Positions 12,778-28,754 of a stretch of 64,000 nt of DNA are shown here, in pieces (the first letter of the stretch is position 1; every line of letters starts with the position of its first letter). The notes below the pieces were generated by a model that saw nothing but the letters and a program-made list of their open reading frames with translations, was not told the origin of the DNA and did not search any database. Source of the DNA: Diphasiastrum complanatum (lineage: Eukaryota > Streptophyta > Lycopodiopsida > Lycopodiales > Lycopodiaceae); NCBI GenBank assembly GCA_029204225.1, contig CM055094.1, positions 23,122,657-23,186,656 on the forward strand, written 5' to 3'. A program made the translations under genes and the position numbers.

Positions 12778-13985
12778 TGTTGTGAAGCTACCTTTACAAG
12801 CTTTACTTTCGGCGCCACCAGCGCCAACATTGTCCCCGGCGCCAGCAGCTCCCGGCGCCAATGACGCCAGCGCCACTGTGACCAGAATCCAGCCGGCACC
12901 AAGTTCCTATGGCTGAAAATCTTTGATCGGTTCTAGCGAAGTCCAGAGAGCTCAGATTGATGTGCAATCACCTCACACGGTCTATGCATGATTAAAGGAA
13001 GCCTGGGGATCAATAAAATCTAGAGAGAGAAACTGACTTTCTAGAAAGAGAAAATCCTAGAGAGAAAAAAATGTGCTTTACCAGCTTGGGTAGAGTGCTT
13101 GGTATGAGGGGGGGTGCCGAATCCCACCAATACTATAGGGGAGTGCGGGTTGCGACTCAGGGCGAGCTAGCCTCCCTTGTTGGAATGTTCTCTAGGCTCT
13201 CGCCTTGGCATGCTAGCGCCCCGGAGACTAGGGTCGGTCACACACTTGAAATGTAACCTTCTCAGATTTATCAATAAAGTGGGATTTTTCTCAAACTGAC
13301 TCTAATTACCTTCTGGGTTTCAATGTTCGGTAAAAGCGCCAGTTGTAAGGTCGCTTCAAAATTTTTAAGTTGGCACATAGCTGAGGGTCGTATCTCGGGA
13401 CGCCAGCGGTATGCCGTCGGGACCATTCGGTCCGTGGCGCTAGCGGTATGCTGTCGGGACCATTTGGTCCAGGAACTGGTTGTCTCCATATCTGTCGTGG
13501 CTTGTGGTTCTGAGTGTTCCTTGCATGAACGTGAATGGGTTAAGCTCTTGGGGAACGGGCTCTAACCTGTCGGCTGAGTTGGATGGCTTGCTTGGGTGGA
13601 GGTTACCTGTTTATGGCTGTCCAGTCTAGCGTGGCACCAGGTTGGCTTCCAGCGCTCATGACGAAGCTTTCAGTTGGTTAAGTCTGATGTAAGTCAGACC
13701 GCTTGCTTGGAATGGATGTTACTCGTTTGTAACGAAGCTTCGAATTGGCTAAGTTTGATGTATGTCGGGTGGCTTGCTTGGAGGGAAGTCACCCACATCG
13801 GGACCCTCGATCTGGCATGGCACCAGGTTGGATCTCAATGTTGGTTTTCGGAACTTCAAGTTGGTTAAGTCTGATCGTTGTTGGCGAGTGGTCTGCTTGT
13901 ATGTCAAGTGGGTTTGGATGGCAAGAGTTGAAGGCTGGGAAGCTAAGTTGTGATTCCCGGCTCCCTTTGGGATGCCTGCGCTACA
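12778..13985 (+). repeat. 3' LTR of the nested element
   Basis: This LTR is 1208 bases and aligns along its whole length with the 5' LTR. Near 13401-13472 it carries an extra tandem copy of a unit containing 'gcggtatgc.gtcgggacca', which the 5' LTR has only once. It also lacks some bases near 13160. Confidence 0.92.
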
Positions 13986-13990
13986 GAGTG

Positions 13991-14412
13991 AGAGGAGAAA
14001 TAGATTTCTTTGTGAGTGTGTTAAGGCCTTAAGGCTAGAAGCTTCTCTACCCAAACCATTTTGGGGTGAAGCAATAACTTGTGCTAATTATTTGTGCAAT
14101 AGATTGCTCAACCAAGCCATTTGAGGAATCACACCATTTGAAGCTTTATTTGGAGAGAAGCCCAATCTCAAGGATCTCGAAGTCTTTGGATCCATTTGCT
14201 ATGTACACCAATCCTTGGATACAAGGAAGAAGGATGATGCAACCTCCATCAAAGGCATCTTTGTGGGATATGGTGAGAATAGCAAAGGTTATAGAGTCTT
14301 CAATGCCATCACTAGCAAGGTGATAGTGAGTAGGGATGTTATTTTTTATGAAGGACAAACTTGTAATTTGGATGATAATGCTACTAATAATCTTGATGAA
14401 GGATCATGCTAG
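13991..14412 (+). pseudogene. Continuation of the interrupted copia integrase
   Basis: After the target duplication the frame resumes within the third catalytic motif and continues with PFWGEA, then (with one frame change near 14100-14215) FEALFGEKPNLKDLEVFGSICY, KKDDATSIKGIFVGYGENSKGYRVF and SKVIVSRDVIFYE. These are the standard blocks C-terminal to the copia integrase core that lead to the RT. At least one internal stop is present. It belongs with 8703-9267 on the other side of the nested element. Confidence 0.8.
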
Positions 14413-14990
14413 GATGGAGGAGTGCAGAAGAACTTGAGGATCCACCTCAAGATGCAAGAACACTACGAACTCCAAAAAGATCTACAAGGACAAGGGCCAA
14501 GACATTGAGGCTCATCTATGATGGTCAAGGTGATCAAAGAAAAGGCTCATCATCTTTCACATCTTACACCTTTCTTACTTCAATGTTAGATGATCCAACA
14601 TGCTATGAAGATGCTTGTAAATCTAAGAGTTGGATGGATGCTATTCAAGTAGAGTATGATGCTCTCATTGAGAATCATACTAGGGATATTGTGAATATTC
14701 CTCAAGGGAAGAAACCACTTAGTTGCAACTGGGTGTTTAGATTGAAGTATAATAAAGATGGATCAATAAGTAATCATAAATCTAGGCTTGTAGCAAAAGG
14801 GTTTTTACAAACCAAAGGCACTGATTATGATGAGACTTTTGCTCCTATGGCTAAGCTTGTTACTATCAGGTTGATCATTAGCTTGCTACAACTTTCAATT
14901 GAGAGCTATTCCAACTTGTTTTCACAAATGCTTTCCTCAATGGTTATTTGGAGGAAGAGATTTACATGAGGCTGAGGTCTTCATCAAGGC
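14413..14990 (+). pseudogene. Copia reverse transcriptase, N-terminal half
   Basis: The blocks CKSKSWMDAIQVEYDALIENHT, LSCNWVFRLKYNKDGSISNHKSRLVAKGF and GTDYDETFAPMAKLVTIRLIISL are the beginning of the Ty1/copia RT (RVT_2 family). In working elements this synthesises DNA from the element RNA in the particle. The frame shifts after 14900 within the palm region. The part with the next conserved aspartate is scrambled, and about 100 bases to 15104 are out of frame. Confidence 0.85.
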
Positions 14991-15079
14991 AAAGCATGAA
15001 GAAGAGGTGTGTTTCTTGAAGAAGAGGCTTTTATGGGATCAAGCAAGCACCTAGAGCATGGTACTCTAGGCTAAACTAT

Positions 15080-16060
15080 TTTCTCATTTCCATCAATTTT
15101 GTAATGAGTGCATATGATTCATCATTGTATATAAGGATTGGAAAGATCATCATTCTTGTTTTGTATGTAGATGACATCATGTTGAGTGGTAATGATCTAG
15201 ATGGAATTAGAGATGTAAAAATTGTTTTGGCAAGAGAGTTTGAGATGGTTGATCTCGGTCTATTAAGCTTCATTCTAGAAATAGAAGTTACAAGAGGATG
15301 TGATTTTAGCTTCATTTGTCAATCTAAGTATGCTACATCCATCCTAGATAGATTTGGAATGAAGAGTTTTAAAGGCATTGAGACACCAATGGAGCAACAT
15401 GTTAAAGCATCTATTGATGGTGAGGAAGCATCCTTTGAGCACATCACTTTATATAGAAGGCTTATAGGCTCCTTGATTTATTTAGCTATAACTAGACCTG
15501 ATCTTAGTTATAGTGTAGGAAAGTTAAGCCAATTCATGCAAAGTCCTCTAGTTTCACATTGGAAGATGGCCAAAAGAGTTCTTATATACATTTCATCTAC
15601 TAAGAATTTTGGCATCTTGTATAGAGGGGCTAATCTTGGCTTAAGAGCCTATAGTGACTCAGATTTTGTAGGTGAAAAGGTGGATAGGAAATCAATAAGT
15701 GACTTTGCCACTTTTCTATGTGATGGAGTAGTATCATGGATTTCCAAAAAGCAAGATACCATCTCCTTGTCTTCCACAGAATCCGAGTACAAGGCCTTGA
15801 AATCAACATGCAGGGTCTTGTGGCTCAAAAGGCTATTGGTGGAGCTTCATGTCATGGAGGATAAGATCCCAACCATCTATTGTGACAACTAATCAGCCCA
15901 ATCACTTGCTACTAATCCTACATTCTATGCAAGGAGCAAGCACATCAAGATTGCTCATCATTTCGTGAGGGAGAAAGTGCAAGCCAAAGAGATCATGCTC
16001 CAACATGTGCCATCCGACAAGTTGCTTGGCTGACTTGTTTACTAAAAATTCATTTTTTAA
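15080..16060 (+). pseudogene. Copia RT catalytic half and RNase H
   Basis: The frame carries the RT catalytic motif LYVDDIML near 15160, then the thumb/connection blocks LIYLAITRPDLSYSVGKLSQFM and HWKMAKRVLIYI. RNase H follows, with AYSDSDFVG, WISKKQDTISLSSTESEYKAL and IYCDN. A TAA at 15890-15892 replaces the residue after YCDN. The same frame then continues with NPTFYARSKHIKI-HHFVREKV and decays near 16030. It is interrupted by only one or two lesions, so this is the best preserved pol part of the element. Confidence 0.88.
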
Positions 16061-16124
16061 GCTTAGATCTTCAATTGGAGTGAGTGATAAAAGTATTGCT
16101 GTTTGCAAGGCTAGATTCGAGGAG

Positions 16125-16810
16125 TGTGAAAAATCCTATATTGGCAAATCTAGCCATGTAGAATATTGTACATTTGTCTATAATTTTGATTCTACAATTG
16201 GATGGCCAAATTGCCACATGGCAATCTACATCTAATTTAGGTTAGCTCGAGTCAAGAGGAGTGGTTGTGTCCATTTGGTAAAGATTCCTACTTGGTAAGA
16301 TCTAGACCTTGATTTGTGATGAGATTTTTACCAACCATGCACCTACCAAGTATGACTCTAGGATCTATGCTAGGGTTTCATTGTAGGGCAAGAAAGTTGA
16401 GTCTACTTCCTTATTACATGCTGTATTTTCACCTAACTTAGCAAAGGAAGTGAGTTTTGCTATGTATTCCATCTCTCCATAGTGACAAGATAGATTATTT
16501 TTTGAGCATATTGGCAACTCGAGTTTCTACTCTCATGTACATTGTTTTTTGATGATCCAAATGAAACCAACTCTTTTAAGACTTAAAATTCAGCTTGTAG
16601 GCCATACTACAGCCTGTAGTACACATGTGCCAACTCGGATTTATGTTTATGATCTGTATTTCCATTATTACTGCTTGTTGTTTGGGAACCTGCCAATCTA
16701 GATCAAGTTTTTGGTAACTAGTTTTCTGACAGATTGGTAAGCAAGCACATACTAACTCTTGTAGATCATTTAAGATCCATTTTTGGTCCCCAAAGTACTG
16801 TACTTTCACA
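16125..16810 (+). mobile_element. 3' copia LTR, type A
   Basis: This runs from TGTGAAAAATCC to GTACTTTCACA, 686 bases, colinear with the LTRs at 2991-3687 (reverse) and 23579-24273. A weak purine run GAGGAG precedes it. It is of a different type from the 5' LTR of the same block (type B at 5333-5893), supporting the chimeric origin of the element. Confidence 0.8.
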
Positions 16811-17300
16811 ACAATAGATCGTATTGGGAGCACAAATTTGAAGTTGCCTTGTGGACTTTTCAAACTGCATACAAATGCACCACTAGACACATCTATTTCA
16901 ATTAGTTTATGGCCAATGCAAATACTTTACTGTTTGTAAAAAAGCAATTCAAATCTTGAAAATTGTGGTGCTCCACACAAATTGTTTGTTAGTCGCAACA
17001 TGTAACTTGATGTTTCAATCAATCTACCTAGGATGTTTTATAGTTTTAGTTCAAAGCTTATATATGTGTTTACAAGTATATTAGAGCTCAAGCATGATCA
17101 TATCTGAATATGATTTGAAATGAATGTGCCTTTGTGAAGCTTTTGTCAATCTAAGACATTAGTTTGGTGATGCAACCCATTTTTTTGGGTGATAGCTAGT
17201 TGTTGATTGTACAAATTTCAATACTTGCTAACTATTTTATGACTAAATAAGATCATGTTGCTTCTATTTTAACATGTTATCAGATCTTCAATCTAACTCA
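16811..17300. other. AT-rich flank, no gene seen
   Basis: I see nothing recognisable in this stretch. Confidence 0.4.
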
Positions 17301-17330
17301 ATATCAGATGTGAGCTTTCAAGCTTTCAAT

Positions 17331-17930
17331 CTAGGGTTCAATTTTTAGTATAGGAGTACTATTGCAATGAGAGCCAATTTTGTAAGAGACTTGCATTGAT
17401 ATATAAATTATTGAGTGGAATAAAGACGATCTCTCATTAAATACTTGACTCTCAATAGCTTGTTCTAAAATTGCATTGATTTGAAAACTACATGCATCAA
17501 GTAGTTCATTGTCTACACCAGTTCTTTGCATCCAATTGCTTTCTTGTCCTTAGGAAGTTCCACCAATATCCATGTAGTGTTTTTTATAAGTGCCTTGCTT
17601 CATCTACACATGTAGGTTCATCAAAAGAGGTCAGGAAAGCATAGTTTGTACCACCAATCCAACATACAATGGAATGGTTCCTATTCCACTTATCTTACAT
17701 TCTTGACTACTTGTTGTATAGATAGATCTATGTACATCATTGTAAGAAAGTAAAGTGGAGAAAATGTCCTTTTGATATGACACAATCCACCAAGAATCAT
17801 TGGTGTTGCTCTTGGATGATGGAGGTTTGTTGGAAACCATCAAGGATGATTCTTCTTCATCTTCCTCCTCCTCTTGATGTGCAATGTTGCTTTGTTTGCT
17901 CTCTTGTGCCTTCTTCTTCTTGAGACATTA
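17331..17930 (-). pseudogene. Minus-strand copia gag-protease scrap
   Basis: From about 17910 the minus strand reads an acidic, Lys/Glu-rich linker, then NDSWWIVSYQKDIFSTLL near 17780, then ISGIGTIPLY. This follows the protease order of the element at 32600-32800 (DTWWIDSGASSHM... then IDGVGTISLY). The catalytic Asp-Ser-Gly-Ala is lost in the decay. Further left the similarity fades. It is a small, old fragment. Confidence 0.5.
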
Positions 17931-18960
17931 TGATGCAAATTGCCCTTTCTTTCATGTGATCTTAGTGTAGAAGGAATCTTTAAGAATTAAGATGTTTAGG
18001 CATATTGACCAAAAACACCTTAACCTTGAACCCCTCAACTGGATACAGAGGTAGAGTAGTATGCAAATCTCAATTTTCATTGGTTCAGGAGAACTAAAGA
18101 GCGATGCTAGCCATGTATTGATGCATGTAGGCATGGTTCGCATATTCAGGCAAAATATTCCGATCCATGCCTATGTGCATCATTACATGGCTATTGTCGC
18201 TCTTCACAAGGTTGTAGTTGGCCTTGGATCACAAAATTGCAGCTGGCCTAGGATCACAAAATTGCAGTTGGCCTTGTCACAAATATAAATGAGTAGGGAT
18301 TTAATTAGAACGATCCTAAATTTTGGTTTGATTTATCTTGTATTGCTAAATTCGAGAGACCAGTTGCACATGACTCGCTCAAAATTAGTTATTATAAACA
18401 TGTCTTGTATTCGTCTCAATGCATTCAATTAGTTTGTTTTATGTATTGCTGATCATTTCTAATTTTGTGTTCCATTGTCAGTCGTCAAGGTGCATCAATG
18501 CAAATGGTGAGTTCATGTACCTCTTCTCAGAGGCCTAGCTATACCAAAGAATACCATGCCCATGTACATCATGCAAGTATGCATTGTGATGAGAGCGACA
18601 CACTACTATATTACACATTTGCATGTATGGACAGATTGAAAGAAAGTCATTATTTGTGCGGCCCGAAGTTGATTCTTCGGTGAGTTCTAATTTGCAAAGC
18701 ACTTTGTATTGCTAAAAAACTTGATGCACGCTCCCTTTCCATGCATGTTATTTGGCACTCTTCATGATTGGAAGAATATTCTAGTATTCTTGACTGTTGT
18801 TGCACTTGTATTGTGTAGGACGATGACTCACACTCACATGACTAACCAGATGTTGCCATGCAATCCACAAGATTCAGACGTGCAAGCGCACAAGAGGCAG
18901 CACTTTCCTCGCATACACCACCCGTGGACTTGCATGAAGATATGTCTTGAGGAGACACAA
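17931..18960. other. Spacer upstream of the TNP2 remnant
   Basis: A 22-base phrase ending 'ggatcacaaaattgcag' is repeated in tandem near 18220-18272. Parts may be 5' exons or leader of the CACTA element that follows, but no motif is clear. Confidence 0.35.
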
Positions 18961-18971
18961 TATACGATGAT

Positions 18972-20300
18972 GTGCCATTCACAGGGCATGATCACAAGGG
19001 AGACATGGATGACATGATGGATGCATTTTTCATGAACCCACCCGAGGCCACATTGACAAGAGAAGAAGAGATGATGCGTGGCTTGGCATCCACTCCTCTG
19101 TACGAGGGTGGACAAATGTCAAAGTTGCGAGCTTGTTTGTTGCTTTTGGACTTGCAAACTAACTACGGGTTGTCGGATGTGAGCATAACAGAGTTGTTTG
19201 GGTAAGCTTGCGAGCTTTTTGTTTTATTTTTTCATGCGTTGTGAAAAACTATATATAACTAATTACATTTTGTCATAGTTTGCTCAAAAAAATGTTGCCT
19301 CTACATAACACCATGGCGACATCTCAAGAAGAAGCCAAGAAAATGCTATCTGCGGTCGGCATGGATTACAAGAGTATCCATGCATGTTCCAATGATTGCA
19401 TCTTATATTAAGATGAGTTTGAGGAGGCAAGCATGTGTCCACGCTGTGGAGAACACCGCTACAGGCAAGATTTACAAGGAGCGACCATACCCGCCAAGGT
19501 GGTAAGACATTTTCCCATCATACCCAGGATACGCCACATGTTTAAGTGTAATTCCATTGCAAAGCTAATGACATGGCATTCATCGGACGATACTATGAGG
19601 ATCCCTACCAATTCTCCAGCATGGAAGCATGTGGATGCTGCTTGGCATGAGTTTAGAAATGAGCCTTGCCATTTGCATTTGGGGTTGGCGATGGATGGTG
19701 TGAATCCATTTGGTTTGCACTCCACATCATGGTCCACTTGGCCGGTTGTCCTTGTAAATTACAATATCCCCCCTTGGCTAAGTATCAAGAAGGGGCACCT
19801 AATGCTTGCCCTTCTTATCCTGGGAAAATACAAGACAAAAAATATGGACATGTATATGGCTCCATTGATAGATGAGCTAAAGATTCTATGGCAAGGAGTT
19901 CAAGTGAGCGATATATCAACACCACTGAGACAAAGAGATTTTGTGGTATAGGGGATCTTGATGTGGACAATGCACGACTTTCCTAGATATGGGAAATGTT
20001 CATGTGAGATATCCTTGCTATTGGTTCGATTCATAGTATTATATTAAATTTTATGTGCATTCACAAATTTTCTTTCAATATGAACATTGGACCCACGATT
20101 GAGTTGGTTGTTTTTTTCTCAATGTAGAAATCCAAACTAGTGGCTACAATGCATGCCCTGTTTGTGGCGAGTATTTGCAAGCACATCACTCACAACATCC
20201 ACTAAAGATAGTTTATGAGGGCCACACTCAATACCTTCCACCCGATCACCCTATGCATGATGGGCTAATTGGTCAACGTTCTCATCCCATGAAGGTACAA
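18972..20300 (+). pseudogene. CACTA transposase (TNP2/TnpD type), decayed
   Basis: TNP2-family transposases cut and move CACTA (En/Spm) elements. The first piece ends with TPLYEGGQMSKLRACLLLLDLQTNYGLSDVSITELFG, followed by GTAAGC and an intron to about 19279. The next exon starts LLKKMLPLHNTM and continues with SIHACSNDCILY, CPRCGEHRY, RHFPIIPRIRHMFKC, DGVNPFGLHS and WPVVLVNYNIPPWL, all hallmark blocks of the family (19279-19951). A TAA replaces a residue after DCILY (19409-19411), and a second stop lies near 19949. A later piece at 20126-20295 carries CPVCGEYLQAHHSQ and YEGHTQYLPPDHPMHDG. The C-terminal half is missing. Confidence 0.85.
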
Positions 20301-22290
20301 TACATATCTGGTAACCTAGTACTGAGGGTTTGTCTCTAGAACCTATGGTGGCATCCAATTCACCTTGGATCCTTTCTCGATCCAGGTCTGCCATGTCCAG
20401 TTACCCTTGCAGTAGCAACACATGTTGTTTAGCATCCTTTCAACTCCGCTTCTGACTTTTCTTCATGCAGTTTGGTGATCTAATCACCATGTGTCATGGC
20501 AAAGTATGACATGATATCTCACAATAGGAAAATAGTGTTACGCTTACATGACTTGAAGTCATTCATTAATATGATGGTGATCTATGGCAGTTCAACCAAG
20601 CGTCTCGATGTATAGATTCAAGATAAGCCTAAATCCCTCATTGTTTGGAGCAAGGCCAACTATAATCTTGTCATGATATCCAAGCATGTGTGTTTCATTA
20701 CATGGTTGGCCTCGTCAATACTCCTAAACTAATGAAAACAACAGGGATCTGCTTGATAAGAGTCTAATTTTGTACAATCAATTGCAAAAGAGTACGTTGA
20801 TGAGGAGTTCAAGATGTTTTTGATCAATTCTTTTTTGCTTTTGGATCTTTGTACGAAGGCCTTTATTACAATCAAAGTTCTCGCTAGTTTCATTACTATA
20901 CTATATTTTTTATTCATCCAATTACTAGAAATAGGTCCAGACACATGTGAATGGATCCCTTGGAAAATTAATAGTTTGCAAAATCACCACTTTTGAAAAA
21001 AGTCAAATTTCAGAATTCTGGGTAGTTAGACACCCAAGAATAGTGGTTGGATGCCAAATACGTCGATGTTTGGACACCAATGACATCCTTTAACCAGATG
21101 AGTACAATTTAGTAGAAAAAAATTGTGTCATTCGGTGCACTATATATTCTTTAACAAGGCTTGGGAATGTAATGGTCAGCAATATTTGACAATTGTGTGA
21201 TTTTAGAATGCAACAATTTTGAGTTGATTTTAGCATTTAGTGAAGGCCTCCATGGAATACTGAATCTAATTTAATTAGGGCCTTGGAATAGCCCTCGGTA
21301 TAGTGAAGCTAATGTGAGGTGTATATCAAGGGTCAGACATATTCTTGCAAATTTCGAAAAGATTGACCTTTGTCATGGCATTTTCGAAGAGGAAACACGA
21401 GTGGGTGATGGTATCAAGGGACGCACCTGCCGCCTTTGTCCTCTCCCTTGTTTGTTGATCCTTCCTCACCCTCTTTATCCTCCTCACTCTCCTTATCCTC
21501 CTCAAATTTGAGGTGCTCCTCTTGCTCTTGCTTCTCTTGTTATTGCTCTTTGCTTCCTCCTCTTGCACTTTGCTTGTTCCTCTTGCTCCTCTTGCACTTT
21601 ACTTGTTCCTCTTGCTCTTCCTCTTTGCTTACTCCTTGCAAAATCAAATGTGGTGAGCGAAAGAAAAAAAGAGAAAGTGGAGGATGGAGGTTTTTTTATT
21701 GTCAGATGTGAATAGGTGGATATGCAGGAGTTGCTATTCCGAAGACTATTCTGATGGCTATGTAGATTCATTACAATTTGTTATTCCGATTATCCTATTC
21801 TAGATCCATGTGAGGGATGATGATGATGAGGTTACTATACATCCAGAAATTTTTTGTTGCAGCTCCAAACTTTCAGAGGATTTCATTGTTGGTTACTAGG
21901 TCGATCACCATCAGAGCATTTGAGGCACAAATATTGTAGTAGATCCCAGAAGTATCAAGGTCGGAATACACCATGTTGTTCTTAACAATATACATGTGTC
22001 TATTTCGATGGTTGTTCCGACCTCCCCTTACATTTTTTTTGAGCTTTCAAATGACAGATTTGTGAATTTTATGATACATTTGTGAAGCTTAGTTGGTTTT
22101 TTGAGCAGAATCTTCAATTGGGATGAGTAGTTCGATGATTTTCCCATGAGACAATAGTTGTATAAGTTTTTTTTATAAAATTGTTTTGCAGATTTGTATG
22201 CCAATTTTTTGGCTCTAACACCATCCAAGCAGCAGTTGACTAACACAATTAGTAGCAGTTCCAAGTACATGCATAGTTTTGTAGTAGTTT
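20301..22290. other. AT-rich spacer, no gene seen
   Basis: I recognise no protein or repeat family. A pyrimidine-rich stretch at 21436-21640 gives low-complexity Ser/Leu or Arg/Lys frames on both strands that I do not regard as genes. Confidence 0.4.
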
Positions 22291-22822
22291 TTCTCCTATT
22301 TTTTGTTGTAGATTCATATTTTGTAGTGTAGGACTAAATTCAATTTATTACATTAGGATTTATGAAAATAAAGTTACACATCTTAGAAACAAATCTCTAC
22401 TTTTATTGATGAATCTGATGATAATGGGTAGATCTATCAGCTGGGGTGGGAATCAGTGGAGGTTGAAACAGACCTCGGAATATGTGGATATGTTTAAGGT
22501 AGAATACCACCCACCTCATAAATGCTAGATTATATACCTCTGCTCGTAAATTTTTACATAAATGTTTGTCTCCTATTTTTTGTTGTAGATGTACATTTTG
22601 TAGTGTAGGACTACATTCAATATTATTTTACATTAGAATTTATGAAAAATATATATCTACACATTTTAGAGACAAATCTCTACTTTTATTGATGAATCTA
22701 ATAATGTATGAGAGTCAGTGGAGGTCGAAACAGACCTCGGAATTAGTGGATCTGTTTAAGGCAGGATACCATCACTTATTCCGAGGTGCATTCCGACCTT
22801 TGCTCATACATTTTTACATTTC
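22291..22822. repeat. Tandem duplication of a ~280-base unit
   Basis: Unit 1 (about 22291-22569) and unit 2 (about 22570-22822) align throughout. Shared landmarks include 'tctcctattttttgttgtag', 'ttttgtagtgtaggacta', 'caaatctctacttttattga' and 'aaacagacctcggaat'. They differ by many substitutions and small indels, so the duplication is not recent. No coding sequence is seen. Confidence 0.85.
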
Positions 22823-23489
22823 AAAAATAGATCTCCGATACACATAAGCAACTTGTGTCTGAACAATGCTAGATTGTTACCATCTCAGCTGATATATCAA
22901 GATTACAAAATTTCCGCCCCAGTTGATACATCAAAATGAATAAAATATGACTCAACACTGCAACATTTTTTATAATCTTGAACCACATTGAAGCCTTGTT
23001 GCTCCCTTCTTGATTACCTTTGTCCTTGATTCAAGGGACTTCTTAGAAAATGTTTTTTTTTAACCCGCTGGCAAACTCCATAGTTGGCCTAAGAAAACAA
23101 TTGATTTCCCACTCTCAACAAATACATTTGTCCTTCAAGTATAGACTAGCCAATAATCGACCACCATTATTTGACTTTAGAGCCTTGATAGTCTTGTTGA
23201 GCTGGTATCTCAACATATATTTGAAGTTAGTTGGTTTAAAAACACAAGTTTGAAACGAGTTATACAAAAGTTTCAATAATATTTTGAAACATGCTTAACA
23301 CCATTATTTGATCTTAGTGGCTTGGTAGTAGTATACTTGGCTACTTAGAAGATACATACAAGTTGAGTCCAACAAATCCATCAATAAAGGTTAGTTTCAC
23401 TCTAGTAAGACCTAGGAAGTGACCTTACTAATCAAATTACTTTAGCACATTACATAAAAACCACCATCAAATGGATCCAAAAAACAATC

Positions 23490-23493
<4 letters not shown>
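22823..23493. other. AT-rich spacer
   Basis: No recognisable gene or repeat. Confidence 0.4.
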
Positions 23494-24577
<1,084 letters not shown>

Positions 24578-25261
24578 TATTTATCATGTAAGATAGAGAA
24601 GTTGGGTTTTTTAAGGAGGCATTCGATTTCTCGTATATTCTCAGCATCTCCAAGGTGAGCAAGCAGCTTGGCCAAAGGGTTAAGGGATAGTTCAATGGAG
24701 GCTTCAATCATGTGTTGTCTGGTGTACAAAAAAGTAAGGTGGGACTTGACAACATCTCTAGCAGGCTTATGAAGCCAAAGGAAGAAGGCATTGAGTTGGT
24801 CTGTAAGGATGCACCAAGGAAAAATTTAGCAAGATTGTTCATCATATACCAGATAGCGTGATCAAATCAAATGATAGAAGAATTGTTTTTACGCACTAAA
24901 AGTCTTTTCCAATTCCAGATTATGGCTTAATGCAGATTCATTCTATTAAAGCCGGTTTCAAAGTGTCCTCTAGTTCTAGCCCAAGCCTTACAAATAAGGG
25001 TATCAAAGGAGAGATTCTTAGGCAAAGAAGAAAGCTTGCAGGATTGAAATCAGCTTCAGTAAGATGTGCAAATGATAGCTTGAACAAGAGGGTTAGGAGG
25101 AGGAAGGGGCTCCCCATAACCAAGAGTAACAGCATCATGGAACCATTCTATGGACCACATCATAAAACAGACCATGTTAGCTATAAAATACAAGTGAAGG
25201 TAAAGGTTTGTTGGTACTACCCCGGCCAAAAGGTAGTTGGGTTGGCATCTTAAAAAGATGA
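24578..25261 (-). other. Unassigned segment between the direct repeats
   Basis: On the minus strand there are open stretches near 25250-25056, but no family motif is recognisable to me. The direct repeats on both sides suggest it belongs to a retroposon body with a duplicated 3' end, possibly a LINE. I give no function. Confidence 0.3.
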
Positions 25262-25434
25262 TTTGAGAGAGTAACAGAACATCACATAGTCCCTCTCGAC
25301 AAGTCAAGACCAAACTCTTTGAACCCTTTAATCTATAGCATAATAGGTTAAAATAAAACTGTATAAAGTCTTATAGTACAGAGTACCAAAAAGTGAAGCA
25401 AGTTTTAGGACACCCAGTTGTTACCTGCCACCGT
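25262..25434 (-). repeat. Direct repeat, copy 2
   Basis: This is the second copy of the 24414-24577 segment and also starts with a short GA run (gagagag at 25264-25270). It shares 'aaaagt.aagcaagttttagg' and 'cacccagttgttacctgcca'. Confidence 0.8.

Positions 25435-28754
<3,320 letters not shown>

Larger units (their letters stand above)
9268..13985 (+). mobile_element. Complete non-coding LTR retrotransposon (LARD-like), nested in integrase
   Basis: LTRs at 9268-10459 and 12778-13985 both start TGTTGT and end GCGCTACA. They are flanked by the 5-base target duplication GAGTG. A primer site and polypurine tract are present, but the 2.3 kb interior has no recognisable gag or pol. This makes it a non-autonomous element (large retrotransposon derivative) that must borrow proteins from a partner. 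It inserted into an older copia integrase. LTR differences (many single changes plus a small duplication) show it is not very recent. Confidence 0.92.

Noticed and set aside
21436-21771. Cys/Ser/Leu-rich and Arg/Lys-rich frames on opposite strands
   Set aside because: They come from a pyrimidine-rich stretch with repeated 'ctcttgctcctcttg' words; no family resemblance.
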